From Nocardiopsis sp. CNR-923 (GTDB taxonomy: Bacteria; Actinomycetota; Actinomycetes; Streptosporangiales; Streptosporangiaceae): DNA of 55,421 nt. The stretch covers positions 1 through 55,421 of the forward strand of contig NZ_MKKC01000081.1 of assembly GCF_001942255.1 (NCBI RefSeq), given 5' to 3'. Below are positions 47,253 to 55,421 of this stretch, in pieces (the stretch's first letter is position 1; each line of letters begins with the position of its first letter). The translations under genes were made by a program, and so were the position numbers. A model generated the notes under the pieces. That model worked only from the letters and a program-made list of their open reading frames with translations. It did not search any database and was not told the origin of the DNA.

Positions 47253-47765
47253 CTAAAAGGCACCCCTGCCTCGCGGCCGAGAATCCGACGGCCTCCTGTT
47301 AAGCCCGCGCCTATCCAGTTCGCTGTCGAGCCCTCGCCTATCCGCTTCGCTGTCGAGCCCTTGCCTCTTGAGATTTTTCCGTTTCAAAGGGGCCCCCGAT
47401 TGCTCGCGAGCTGTAGCGTCAATCGCGTCCCGAATTGCAGGCACCCTGTACATCGACCTGGCCGCCGCAGCTCTGCGATCCGTCGCTGCACTGATAACAT
47501 TCTCAAGGGTGCCAATGGCACCTTCAATGACTTCTAGTCCGTCTTCCTTGGACCATTTCTTCGGGGTATGCTCAGCTCTCTTATCGCGATTGGTTCTAGC
47601 CGTATCATTTACTGCGCCCTCCACATAGTGATTTGCTAGTTCGTTCCTAGCGACATGCACGTCGTGGCGTGACCGCCACAGTACTCCGAAGGCCGCCCCA
47701 CCCAAAACCCATGGGAACATGGTGGAACTAGTGAGAGTCGCCAATATTGCGCCCCAGATTTCCAT
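47253..47765 (-). CDS. Cluster B gene 1: small anchored protein with DRRGL repeats
   Basis: 170 residues: an N-terminal helix (GAILATLTSSTMFPWVLGGAAFGVL) with an HDVHVARNE stretch, a soluble helical domain (LEVIEGAIGTLENVISAATDR), and a C-terminal tail with three near-identical units RQGLDSEAD, RRGLDSELD, RRGLNRRP before a basic end. ATG 47765. Low GC relative to neighbours. First gene of the leftward cluster; no family recognised. Confidence 0.65.
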   Translation of the reverse strand: MEIWGAILATLTSSTMFPWVLGGAAFGVLWRSRHDVHVARNELANHYVEGAVNDTARTNRDKRAEHTPKKWSKEDGLEVIEGAIGTLENVISAATDRRAAAARSMYRVPAIRDAIDATAREQSGAPLKRKNLKRQGLDSEADRRGLDSELDRRGLNRRPSDSRPRGRGAF

Positions 47766-47949
47766 GATCCGACAGCCTTTTCTCTTCGGACTGACCCATC
47801 GACCGAACAACCCTCTCAGCTCTAGCTACGGAGAGGAGTCGCTCGGCACCGGAAAGGATCGAGGGCAGGGATCCCCGTTGCACATATGAACAGTGTGCCC
47901 AGCGGAAACCCCCGTTGAACAGGTAGTTAAACGCCAGGGTGGGCTACAT

Positions 47950-47982
47950 CATAGGGACTGGCGGGACATTTGTCCCCCTATG
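47950..47982. promoter_or_regulatory. Nested palindrome upstream of cluster B
   Basis: CATAGG (47950-47955) pairs with CCTATG (47977-47982), enclosing GGGACA-TT-TGTCCC (47963-47976). GGGACTG is repeated on both sides (47954-47960, 47982-47988). It lies between the kinase-like gene's 3' end and the start of cluster B, so it may be an operator for cluster B or a terminator for the gene above. Confidence 0.45.
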
Positions 47983-48029
47983 GGACTGAACTCACCGATG
48001 CCCCAGGTTAGACGTGTCTACGTCGCCGC

Positions 48030-50190
48030 TCAGGGCTCCCCGTCGGCCCCGCCTCGGTCGGTGCAGACTCCTGCGAGGGGGCGAGGACGTCGGCGGACTC
48101 CACCGCGACCACCCGGAAGCAGTACTCCACGGTGGGGTTGAGCCCGCTGATCTCCACCTCGGCCTCGCCGCTCTCCACGTCCGCCATCGACGACGACGCG
48201 CCGCCCACCGGCCCGCCCACCACGTAGTGCGGGGTGTCGCCGCCGGTGTTGTCGGTCCAACTCAGGGAGACGCTGAAGGACTCGTCGACCACCGCCACGT
48301 CCGTGGGAGCGATGTCCGTGCCGGTCTCGGGCCGGGTATCCTCCCCGTCCTCGACCGCGGGTTCGGTGCTCTCCCCCTCGGCGGCATCGGACGGCTCCGC
48401 TTCGGGAGCCCCGGAGGACGACAAGGAGCTGCTCAGGACGTAGCCGCCCGCCCCCAGTGTCAGGACCACGAGCACCGCGAGCCCCGCCAGCGTGAGCACG
48501 CCGGTCAGCCTCTTCCGCCGCTCGTCCGGGTCCGTGCGGTGGTCATCGATCCCGGAGGGTAGCCGCCAGTCGACGGGTTCGTCGGCCGACCACCGCGCGG
48601 GTTCGGGAGTCCAGCCACTCGGGCGCGGCGGCTGCGCGGGCCGGACGGGCGGCTCAGGACGTCCGAACGGCGGTGGCGAGGGCGGCGGGGCGGGATGGGA
48701 CAGCGCGGGGGTGAGGGAGGCGGACGACGCGTCCCGCGCGGGCTCCCGGTCCTCGTCCTCCGGCTCGGCGGGGGCGTCCTCGGCGACGCCCGACGTGCCG
48801 CGGGCCTCGAACGAGGGCCGCTCCGCCGCGGGCGCGGGTCCGGAATCCGGATCCTCCCACCAGGGGATCTCCTCGTCCGCCACTCGCTCCGGCGTCGACC
48901 CCCCATCTGTGGCGGTGTCGTCGGTCCCGTCAGCTCCGGTGGACCCGCCCGACCCCGCCGGTGTCCCGCCCACGGCATGACGGTGCTCGGGATCCTCCCA
49001 CCAGGAGCCCGCCCCTCCGGCGTCGGCCGGGGGCCCGCCCAGCGGCTCCGTGCCCTCGGACCCGTCCCACCACGAACCGCCTCCGGCACCTACGGCCGAT
49101 CCCATCACCGGCGTCGGCTCGGTGCCCTCCGACCCCGCCGCCTCGGGATCCTCCCACCACGGGGCCGCCGCGTCCGGTTCGGTGGACGCCTCGTCCTCCA
49201 GTTCGGTGGCGTCGGCGTCCTCCCACCAGGGGGCCTCCCCCTCGTCCTCCTGCTCGGTCTCGCCCAGTGTGGTCACCGGAGCGATCTGGTCGGCTCCGGC
49301 CCGCGACGGCCCCTCGGCGGGCTCTTCGGGAGCGGCCCCGCGTTCGGAGTCGGCTTCGGGGCGGGACACCGACCGCTCCAGCCGCAGCGCCTCGGCGAAC
49401 TCCTCCGCGCTCCCGATCCGCTGCTCCGGGTCCTTGGCCAGCGCTCGGCGCAGGACGGCGTTCAACCACTCGGGCACGTCCGCACGGGGCACGTCGGACT
49501 CGGGCGCCGTGAGCAAACGTGTCCGGTACTCCTCCAGGCTGACGGGCGCGTCCTCGTCGTCGAACGGGGCGCGCCCCGCCAGGAGGGTCCACACCGTGGA
49601 GGCGAGCCGGTAGACGTCCGACGCGCGGCTCGGACCGGCCCCGCGCAGCGCCTCGGGAGGAGCGTGCCGCAGCGTCGCCCGCGAGTGGTACACGGGCGGG
49701 AACGGGTGGTCCGTCGGCAGCGCCGCACCGAAGTCGATCAGGGCCGGCCCGGCGTCGGTCCGCAGGATGTTGGCCGGGGTCACCGCGTGGTGCAGCAGGT
49801 CCAGCCCGTGCACGGCGACCAGCGCCTGGGCGACGGTCACGCCCACCCGGACGGCCTCGTGGACGGGGATCGGGGCCCCGCGCCGGATGACGTCCTCGTA
49901 GCTGCCGTCCGGGGCGTACTCCATCAGCAGGTACGGCCGCCCCGCCTCGGTGGCGCCGGCGCCCAGCAGCGGCTGGACGCCGGGGCTGAGGGAAAGCTCC
50001 TCCCACAGGCCGGTCTCGTCCCGCCTGCCCTCGACCGGGCGCCGTCGAGGACCTTGGCGACGACGGAGGCGCCGTCGAAGTCCAGCTCGCCCTGGTACAG
50101 CACCGCGTCGTCGCCGCGGTACAAGGTCGCCAGGGAGTGCGTGCCCGGAACCAGCGACGCCGGTTCCCTCCGACGCCCGTTCCTCCTCAT
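48030..50190 (-). CDS. Second kinase-like FN3 membrane receptor with WWED repeats, pseudokinase (two frameshifts)
   Basis: 720 residues after restoring one base near 50041 (KVLDGRPVEGRRDETG) and one near 48070 (SQEVCTDRGGADGEP, stop 48030). The kinase fold keeps SVVAKVLDG and LIDFGAA, but HRDxKxxN reads HHAVTPAN with Ala136 for the catalytic Asp. The linker carries five WW(E/D) units (WWEDADATE, WWEDPEAAG, WWDGSEGTE, WWEDPEHRH, WWEDPDSGP). A membrane helix (VLTLAGLAVLVVLTLGAGGYVL) leads to an FN3-like ectodomain (VSLSWTDNTGGDTPHYVVGG ... YCFRVVAVES) homologous to that of the gene at 16004-17850. ATG 50190 follows GGAGG. Not in an obvious operon. Confidence 0.82.
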
Positions 50191-50439
50191 GCTGTGCCTC
50201 CTGACCACGTTCCCCGTGTGCGGTGGAGGGCACGAAGGCACGGATGGGTCCGCTCCGACGTGCCGCCGCCAGACTCGATGCTCGGCGGAACGGAGAAGTT
50301 TTCGGGGGCGTCGCTTCGCGCCCGGATCAGCGAGCGTAGCGCGTCAGGCCCGCGCCTGGGCGGTGGAGGCGGCCGCGGCGGGGGCCGGGCCGCGGCGCGC
50401 GTCAACGGTCGGGGCGGGAACCGCTGGGATCGGGTGGGG

Positions 50440-50766
50440 TCAGGCCGTGTAGCCCTTGCGCCCCTGGCCCCGGGACCTGCGCAGATACGCCGCCAGGCCT
50501 CCGTCCTTCCGAGACCCCGCCGCTTCGCCCACGTATGAGCCCAGGCTGTTCGTCGGGTCCTCCTTCCGCTGCCTGGCTACGCCGCGCATGAACGACCCGG
50601 CGTCGCCTCCGCTTGTGGAACCGCGCGACCTTTGGACGGCCGCTCCCGCACTCGTCTCACGCAGACTCTTGGTGGAGGGTCTGCCCGCTCTCTGGGAATC
50701 GTTGGACTCCTTAAACGCTCTGAAGATGTCCCCGATTCTGGTCTTGTCTGGGTCTTTTCTCGCCAT
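50440..50766 (-). CDS. Small charged protein of unknown function
   Basis: 108 residues (MARKDPDKTRIGDIFRAFKE start; RRSRGQGRKGYTA end). Hydrophilic, rich in Ser, Arg, Lys and Gly, with no signal or membrane helix. GGAAGG precedes the ATG at 50766. Divergent from the next gene with a 290-base gap in which I see no clear promoter. The 249 bases before 50440 are non-coding and GC-rich. No family recognised. Confidence 0.55.
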   Translation of the reverse strand: MARKDPDKTRIGDIFRAFKESNDSQRAGRPSTKSLRETSAGAAVQRSRGSTSGGDAGSFMRGVARQRKEDPTNSLGSYVGEAAGSRKDGGLAAYLRRSRGQGRKGYTA

Positions 50767-51055
50767 AGGAGCGCACCTTCCACGACTCGTCGGCACCATT
50801 GCCGTCCGGGCGCCTCGTCGCGCCCGCGCGCCGATGGTAGTGGGGCCAGCCGCATCGCGACAGACGGGCGGGCGCGAATGTTCCACTCCACCACCGGCGT
50901 TGAGCCGATCACCGGCTGTAGCCGCTGATGCGAACCTCAGCGTCGGTCTCCGCCGTGATGTGCCGCCTGGCACTGCCCGCCAGGGATATCATCCGCTCAA
51001 CAGGCGGTCGCAGCTGTCCCCAGCCCCGGACTCCCCCCGACGGATTGGACCCTCA

Positions 51056-52408
51056 GTGTCAGAACCGCGTCCCGTCCCCTCCACCCCCGATCCGCTTCGC
51101 GCCGCGTTCGACGGGGTCGCGAAGGCCTACCTCGATCTCCTCGACCCGCGCGTCGCCTTCTCCGAGATCCCCGGCGACCTCATCGGTCGGGCGTTCACGG
51201 CGTGGAGCGCCCGACAAGCGGGCCCGAGGACCTCGTGGGACGACGCCCTGCGCAGGACGTTCCCCCACGGGGCCAGCGATCACACGAATCTGGTGGGTCT
51301 GGCCGAGGCCCTGCTGCGCCGGGACCGCCCGTTGGCCGCGGCGGCGGTCCACGCGGAACGACTGCACGCCACCGACTACCAGGAGAGGGCGTTCCGGACG
51401 AGGCGCGCGGAGATCGAGCACTCGATCGCGCGCCTACTGGAACGGGCCGACCGCCCCCGTGACGCTCTCCAGATGTACCTGTTGGCGTTCGAGGGGTTCT
51501 CCACGGATCCGCGACGCTCCGGATCGGCCCAGGAGTGCGCGGACTCGGTGATCAGGGTCCGCGACGCCGTCGACGCCCTCGACTCCCTCAACAGAGCCGT
51601 GGTCCGGGAGACACAGGCCCAAGCCGAGCGGGCCGTCGCGAACGAACTGAAGCGGCTCGCCGCCCAGGACCGCGAGTACTTCACGGGCACGGCCACGAAC
51701 GGTGTGGCCCGGCCGGAGTTCGAGAGCACCGAGGACCTCCTGGACCGCTGCAAGCGGCATCTCGACGACGGGAACCACGAGCGGGCCGAGGCGGTCGCCC
51801 GGCGGATCCACGCCCGGTTCACCAGTTGGGCTCCCACGTTCCACGGCGTCGTCAACGCGACGAAGCTCGCCGAACTTCTGGAGGCACGCGGCAGAGCGGC
51901 CGAGGCCGAGCCGCTGCGTGCGACCGCCTACCACGCGTCCGAACGGCTGTACGGGCCCAACGATCCGCGGACACTCGAAGTCGTCCGCGACTACGTCGAC
52001 AACCTCAAGCTCACCGGCCAGTACCGGAAATCGTCCGCGGTCGCCAAGGCGGCGCAGAAGAAGGCCGACAGGGCGTTGCGGAAGGCCCACGGGATCCGGG
52101 GTCTCATCCGCTCCCGCGGACGCCACGATCTGCTCCCGGTCGTCCGAAGGGCGCTCGATGCCGCGATCACGTCTCTCACGATCAGCCACCAGCTCGGTCA
52201 CGCGCGCGCCCTGACGGGTTTCGAGTCCGTGGATCCGGCGGTCCGGACGCTGCCAGGGGGTCGTCCCCGGCTCTACACGAACACCGGACAGCGGTTGCCA
52301 GGCGCCGTCCGCAAGGCCCCCGGGGATGGGGCGGTCCGAAGCGCGGTGTCGGAGGTGGTGAAGCGCCTGCCCGGCGGCCGGCGGCGCACTGCGCGTCCCA
52401 CGGCCTGA
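51056..52408 (+). CDS. Helical-repeat (TPR-like) protein of unknown function
   Basis: 450 residues from the GTG at 51056, soluble. Regular helix pairs with TPR-like periodicity: LVGLAEALLRRDRPLAAAAV, IARLLERADRPRDALQMYLL, LLDRCKRHLDDGNHERAEAV, KLAELLEARGRAAEAEPLRA, YGPNDPRTLEVVRDYVDNLK. The C-terminus is basic (GGRRRTARPTA). The YGPNDPRTLxV unit resembles tetratricopeptide repeats of actinobacterial regulators, but no effector domain is attached. Probably a protein-interaction scaffold. Confidence 0.7.
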   Translation: MSEPRPVPSTPDPLRAAFDGVAKAYLDLLDPRVAFSEIPGDLIGRAFTAWSARQAGPRTSWDDALRRTFPHGASDHTNLVGLAEALLRRDRPLAAAAVHAERLHATDYQERAFRTRRAEIEHSIARLLERADRPRDALQMYLLAFEGFSTDPRRSGSAQECADSVIRVRDAVDALDSLNRAVVRETQAQAERAVANELKRLAAQDREYFTGTATNGVARPEFESTEDLLDRCKRHLDDGNHERAEAVARRIHARFTSWAPTFHGVVNATKLAELLEARGRAAEAEPLRATAYHASERLYGPNDPRTLEVVRDYVDNLKLTGQYRKSSAVAKAAQKKADRALRKAHGIRGLIRSRGRHDLLPVVRRALDAAITSLTISHQLGHARALTGFESVDPAVRTLPGGRPRLYTNTGQRLPGAVRKAPGDGAVRSAVSEVVKRLPGGRRRTARPTA

Positions 52409-52511
52409 ATCCGCGAGCCGGGCATCCTCGGCGACGGTGCGGGCGGTGCGGGTCTCGGACGCGACCCGGCGCCCCCTCGCGCCGCTGCGGGACCGGCTCC
52501 CCGTCGTCAAC

Positions 52512-52527
52512 CGGGCTCTTCAGCCCG
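52512..52527. terminator. Small hairpin between convergent genes
   Basis: CGGGCT-CTTC-AGCCCG, 6-bp stem with a tetraloop, overlapping the stop of the leftward lipoprotein gene and 100 bases after the rightward TPR-like gene. Confidence 0.4.
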
Positions 52528-53993
52528 TCTCGTCGTCGGGCTCGGCGGGCTCGTCGGACGCGTCGCCGGTCGGCTCCGCCGAGGGCTCCTCGTCCGGCCG
52601 CGGACCGAAGACGAAGCGCTGCCGGTCCCGCACGAGGACGGCGTGGCCGCTGTCGTTGACCGCCTCCACGTAGGCGGACAGCTCGTCGGCGACGACGTCC
52701 ATCGTCTCCGCCTCCAGAACCAGCTGTTCGTCCGCGCCGTCGTTGGTGCGGGAGTCTGCGTAGACGAGGCCCTCGTGCGTGAAGGCGGGGGAGATCGACA
52801 CGTCGTCCTCCTCCAGGCCCCACAGCACCTCGCCCCGCGCGAGGTCGACGGCGAGGAGGGTCGCCTCTCCGCTCGCCTGGGGCAGCAGGAGGGTGCCCGT
52901 GGTGTCGTCGTAGAGGCTGCCCGCCGCCTCCGCGGAGTCGAAGGGCTCGCCGACGGGGTTGGGGCCGGGTTCCTCCAGGGCCCACAGGAGCGCGCCGTCG
53001 CCGCGGTCGTAGACGGCGAGCGTGGACGGCTCCTCGCGGCCCGCCCAGCGCACGACCAGGACGTCCGATCCGGATTCGGGATCCTCGGCGTCCTCGTCCT
53101 CGTCCTCCTCCCCGGGCAGCGTGTACATGCCGAGCACGCTCGGGACCGGGGCCGGGGCCGAGGCGGGCCGCCCCAGGTCCTCGTCGACCCCGCTGACCGA
53201 CCACAGCTCCTCTCCGGCCGCGTCCTCGTCCAGGGAGGCGGCGCGCAGGACGGGGCCGCCGGGGGCCACCAGGACTCCCCCGTCCCAGGCCGCGACGGGG
53301 ACGCCCGCCACGGGCACGTCCTCGTCCGTCTGGTCGCCGCCGTCCTCGGCGTCCTCCTCGGGTTCCGCGTCCGGGTCCGCCGAGGGCTCCCCGTCCGCCG
53401 GAGCCGGTGAGTCGAACGCGTACTCCCACAGGGTCCCGCCCGCGGTGTCCAGAACCGCGTAGTCGCCCTCGGGGGCGTCGAAGCTCCACCCGTCGGGGTA
53501 CCGGACGGCGACGCCGCCGAGGTAGGTGTCGCCCTCCTCTGCGGCCTCCCACACGCGTTCCCCCAGGGCGTCCAGCACGAAGGGGCCGTCGTCGTCGGTC
53601 ATCCGCAGGACCGTCGCGCCCGCAAGGTCGGTGTCGAAGCCGCGGAACCGGGCCTCGCCCTCCCAGAGCGTCTCGCCGGTGGCGGCGTCGTGCAGCAGGT
53701 GGCGGTCGGCGCCGCCCGAGCTGACGAGGAAGGCCGCGCCGACGGGGCTGATCCGCACGCCCAGGGGGTCGTCCATGATCTCGTGGACGTCCGCCTGGTC
53801 GCCGTGCAGGAAGCGCAGGACGGCGCCGTCGATCCCCGGCGGCGCCTGTCCGTCGAAGGAGGTCGCAGCGGTGAGGGCGGACCTCGGGTTCCGGCGCGGG
53901 CCGGCCCTCGGGTTCGGGGGCGGCGGTGCACCCCGCGGCCAACAGCACCGCGAGACCGCAGGACAGCACCTGGGGCACGCGTGGGCTGCGCAT
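52520..53993 (-). CDS. PQQ-like beta-propeller lipoprotein (frame change near N-terminus)
   Basis: About 490 residues. Starting at ATG 53993 the protein has a lipoprotein signal (VLSCGLAVLLAAGCTAAP; lipobox LAAGC). The propeller then continues in another frame from ~53870-53915; the length shows one extra base or two missing. PQQ-type blades repeat a LW motif: GETLWEGEARF, GGTLWEYAFDS, GEELWSVSGVD, GALLWALEEPG, GEVLWGLEEDD. Highly acidic inserts (EEDEDEDAEDPES) separate blades. Anchored outside the membrane. An ATG at 54031 in the propeller frame gives no proper signal and is rejected. Role unknown, perhaps assembly or sensing. Confidence 0.8.
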
Positions 53994-54126
53994 GGACGGT
54001 GACTCCCCACGAACGACGACGTATACGGCAAATCCTAGGCCGGGCGTCGGCGCGGCGACACGGGCGGGCGTCCACTCGTTACGCAGGTGTGAGCGTCGGG
54101 CACCGCCGGTGGCACACGCCTGGTGG

Positions 54127-54771
54127 TCAGGGCGTCGCCGAATCGTCGGAGCCGGGCTCCACCTCGACGACCGTGCGGCCCCTGATCCCGTACTCCGCTC
54201 CGCCTCCGGTCAGTTCGGCCAGTCGGACGCCGAAGTCGGTCAGGTCGGCCTCGGGCAGGGCCACCTCGATCCGGACCCGGTCCTCGTAGGCGACGTCGCG
54301 CACGATCAGCGGCGAGCCGCGCAGGTCGCTCTCCAGCCGACCGCCGAGGACGTAGTCGGCGAACACGTCCACGACGAGCAGACGCCGCCGCTCCAGGACC
54401 CCGACCTCTTCCACGGCGGCGGACACGGCGTTGCCGTAGGCCCGGATGAGGCCGCCCGCGCCGAGTTTGACCCCGCCGAAGTACCGGGTGACCACGGCGA
54501 CCGTGTCGGTGAGGCGGCGGTGCCGCAGGACCTCCAGCATGGGTGTCCCGGCGGTGCCGCCGGGCTCGCCGTCGTCACTGGAGCGCTGGACGCCGCCGTC
54601 CTCGCCGAGCACGTAGGCGGTGCAGTTGTGGTTGGCGTTCCAGTGCTCCCTGCGCCGCTCGGCGATGAAGTCGCGGGCGGCCTCCTCGCTGTCCACCCTG
54701 GCCAGGGCGCAGATGAACCGGGACTTCCGGATCTCGGTTTCGACCTCTCCGCTGGTCCTGATCGTTCTCAT
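54127..54771 (-). CDS. YigZ/IMPACT family protein
   Basis: 214 residues. UPF0029 N-terminal domain with KSRFICALARVDSEEAARDF, HWNANHNCTAYVLGEDG, RSSDDGEPGGTAGTPMLEVL and RYFGGVKLGAGGLIRAYGNA, all hallmark motifs, and a DUF1949-type C-terminal domain. IMPACT homologues in eukaryotes regulate GCN2; the bacterial role is unsettled. Length and order are normal. Probably monocistronic. Confidence 0.93.
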   Translation of the reverse strand: MRTIRTSGEVETEIRKSRFICALARVDSEEAARDFIAERRREHWNANHNCTAYVLGEDGGVQRSSDDGEPGGTAGTPMLEVLRHRRLTDTVAVVTRYFGGVKLGAGGLIRAYGNAVSAAVEEVGVLERRRLLVVDVFADYVLGGRLESDLRGSPLIVRDVAYEDRVRIEVALPEADLTDFGVRLAELTGGGAEYGIRGRTVVEVEPGSDDSATP

Positions 54772-55345
54772 AACACCTGTTCAGTAGGGGTCTAGGGTCT
54801 TGGGGTGTTGGTCTTGACTCGGGTTCGCTTCGGTTGTCTGGGGGTAGCGTGCTGACTTCGTGCTGACCCTCTCACAGCCTCGGGAACCCCTTCAGCAAGG
54901 CACTCTGAACAGTCAGGAGGCCCTGTCTCGGACCAAGGTCCGGGATGGGGTCTCTCGCATGTCCAGGCACCGTGTCAGCACCACCAGCACGGGGCAGGCA
55001 CGCCAACCGCTACGACCCACGGTAAGGCCCCTTACCTTGCCCGACCCCCTCTGTGGCTCCCAGGGCCTCTCAGAAGTGGCAACAGGCGGTGTTGCCAGTA
55101 AGGCCCCTCCTACAGCGTGCCCTGTGCGTGCTGTCTCCCCTGTGCCTGTGATGCACACGTGCTGACCCTGCTTGTCGCTGGTTCTCACTGACTCCTGTTG
55201 AGCCCACAGCTTCCAACCCTGAACACCTGTTGACCTTGTGTCCTTGAGTGCTTCCAGTCGACAGCCACGAGCAACGTGACCAGTAATCACGTTGCTGCTG
55301 ACTTAGCTTCTCGGAGACCCATCTAGGTCCTGTCTGGAGTTCGAA
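54772..55345. other. Non-coding stretch with several palindromes beside an IS end
   Basis: 574 bases without a credible gene: the open frames have no codon bias. GC is lower than average. Contents: GGTAAGG-CC-CCTTACC (55021-55036); AGCAACGTGA (55270-55279) with TCACGTTGCT (55287-55296), loop seven; the 12-base direct repeat CGTGCTGACCCT at 54859-54870 and 55158-55169; and GTAAGGCCCCT-like sequence twice (55022-, ~55099-). The right part must contain the terminus of the IS whose transposase ends at 55346; its exact end cannot be set without the other end. Confidence 0.5.
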
Positions 55346-55421
55346 TTATGGACGCGGTGCGATGCTGCGGAGCCAGAGCATCGCACCGCATAGGTGCAGC
55401 CCGGCCTCGTAGCTCTCCGGG
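55346..55421 (-). CDS. IS transposase, C-terminal fragment (cut by window edge)
   Basis: The minus strand from the window end reads PESYEAGLHLCGAMLWLRSIAPRP then TAA (55346-55348). The RYxxxxExYxxxLHLxxxxxxLR pattern is the usual last helix of IS5-family/DDE_Tnp transposases in actinobacteria. Only 24 codons lie in the window, so family assignment is tentative. Confidence 0.5.
   Translation of the reverse strand, partial: PESYEAGLHLCGAMLWLRSIAPRP
55354..55389. repeat. 13-bp perfect inverted repeat inside the transposase 3' end
   Basis: GCGGTGCGATGCT (55354-55366) and AGCATCGCACCGC (55377-55389), 10-base loop, fully within the coding end of the transposase. Confidence 0.6.

Noticed and set aside
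48870..49260. CRISPR-like repeats
   Set aside because: The repeated TCCTCCCACCA units encode WWED motifs in frame and have irregular spacing; they are protein repeats.
54860..55165. A 101-residue plus-strand frame and an overlapping 125-residue minus-strand frame
   Set aside because: No ribosome site, no codon bias and no motif; treated as non-coding.

Overview
The window is a very GC-rich actinobacterial chromosome segment. Codon use, the methylmalonyl-CoA mutase/MeaB operon, a SapA-like secreted protein, FN3 proteins, DUF4913 and an actinobacterial T4SS-type gene set suggest a Nocardiopsis-like member of the Nocardiopsaceae; the genus is an inference. I see no rRNA, tRNA or CRISPR array.

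Layout. 0-8 kb: K+ channel, ABM-fold monooxygenase, methyltransferase, STAS protein, then the leftward operon mutA-mutB-meaB (propionyl/methylmalonyl-CoA metabolism). 8-13 kb: an alpha/beta hydrolase, then a rightward operon of a ribbon-helix-helix regulator, a DUF4097 adhesin-like protein and a Drr-type ABC exporter, closed by a 17-bp terminator stem. 13-22.3 kb: a secreted FN3/propeller protein and a SapA-like protein facing a leftward module MoxR - DUF58 - transglutaminase-like membrane protein - kinase-like FN3 receptor. Both the transglutaminase and the kinase have lost their catalytic residues. 22.5-38.6 kb: a T4SS-like machine on two divergent operons (cell-wall hydrolase and VirB8-like protein leftward; pilin-like proteins, TrbL, SCO6880-like, VirB4-like and VirD4-like proteins rightward), followed by unrecognised proteins and a DUF4913 protein. 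No relaxase or integrase is visible. 38.8-47.8 kb: two four-gene clusters of small membrane-anchored proteins converge on an AGCS transporter and glutamine-dependent NAD synthetase; the second cluster is conspicuously AT-richer. 48-55 kb: a second kinase-like FN3 receptor with WWED repeats, two unknown genes, a beta-propeller lipoprotein, a YigZ-family protein, a structured non-coding stretch, and the C-terminus of an IS transposase cut by the window edge.

A major caveat is that at least fifteen otherwise normal genes are broken by what looks like one missing base. Where I could test it, adding the missing base(s) makes the start-to-stop length an exact multiple of three and usually restores the stop/start overlap with the neighbour. 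Unrelated housekeeping genes are hit, so I treat these as probable sequencing deletions and annotate the whole genes.

The best candidates for undescribed biology are the dead-enzyme MoxR/transglutaminase/kinase module, the relaxase-less T4SS with three consecutive pilin-like genes (one carrying a cysteine-rich, AT-rich ectodomain), and the paired four-gene membrane clusters.
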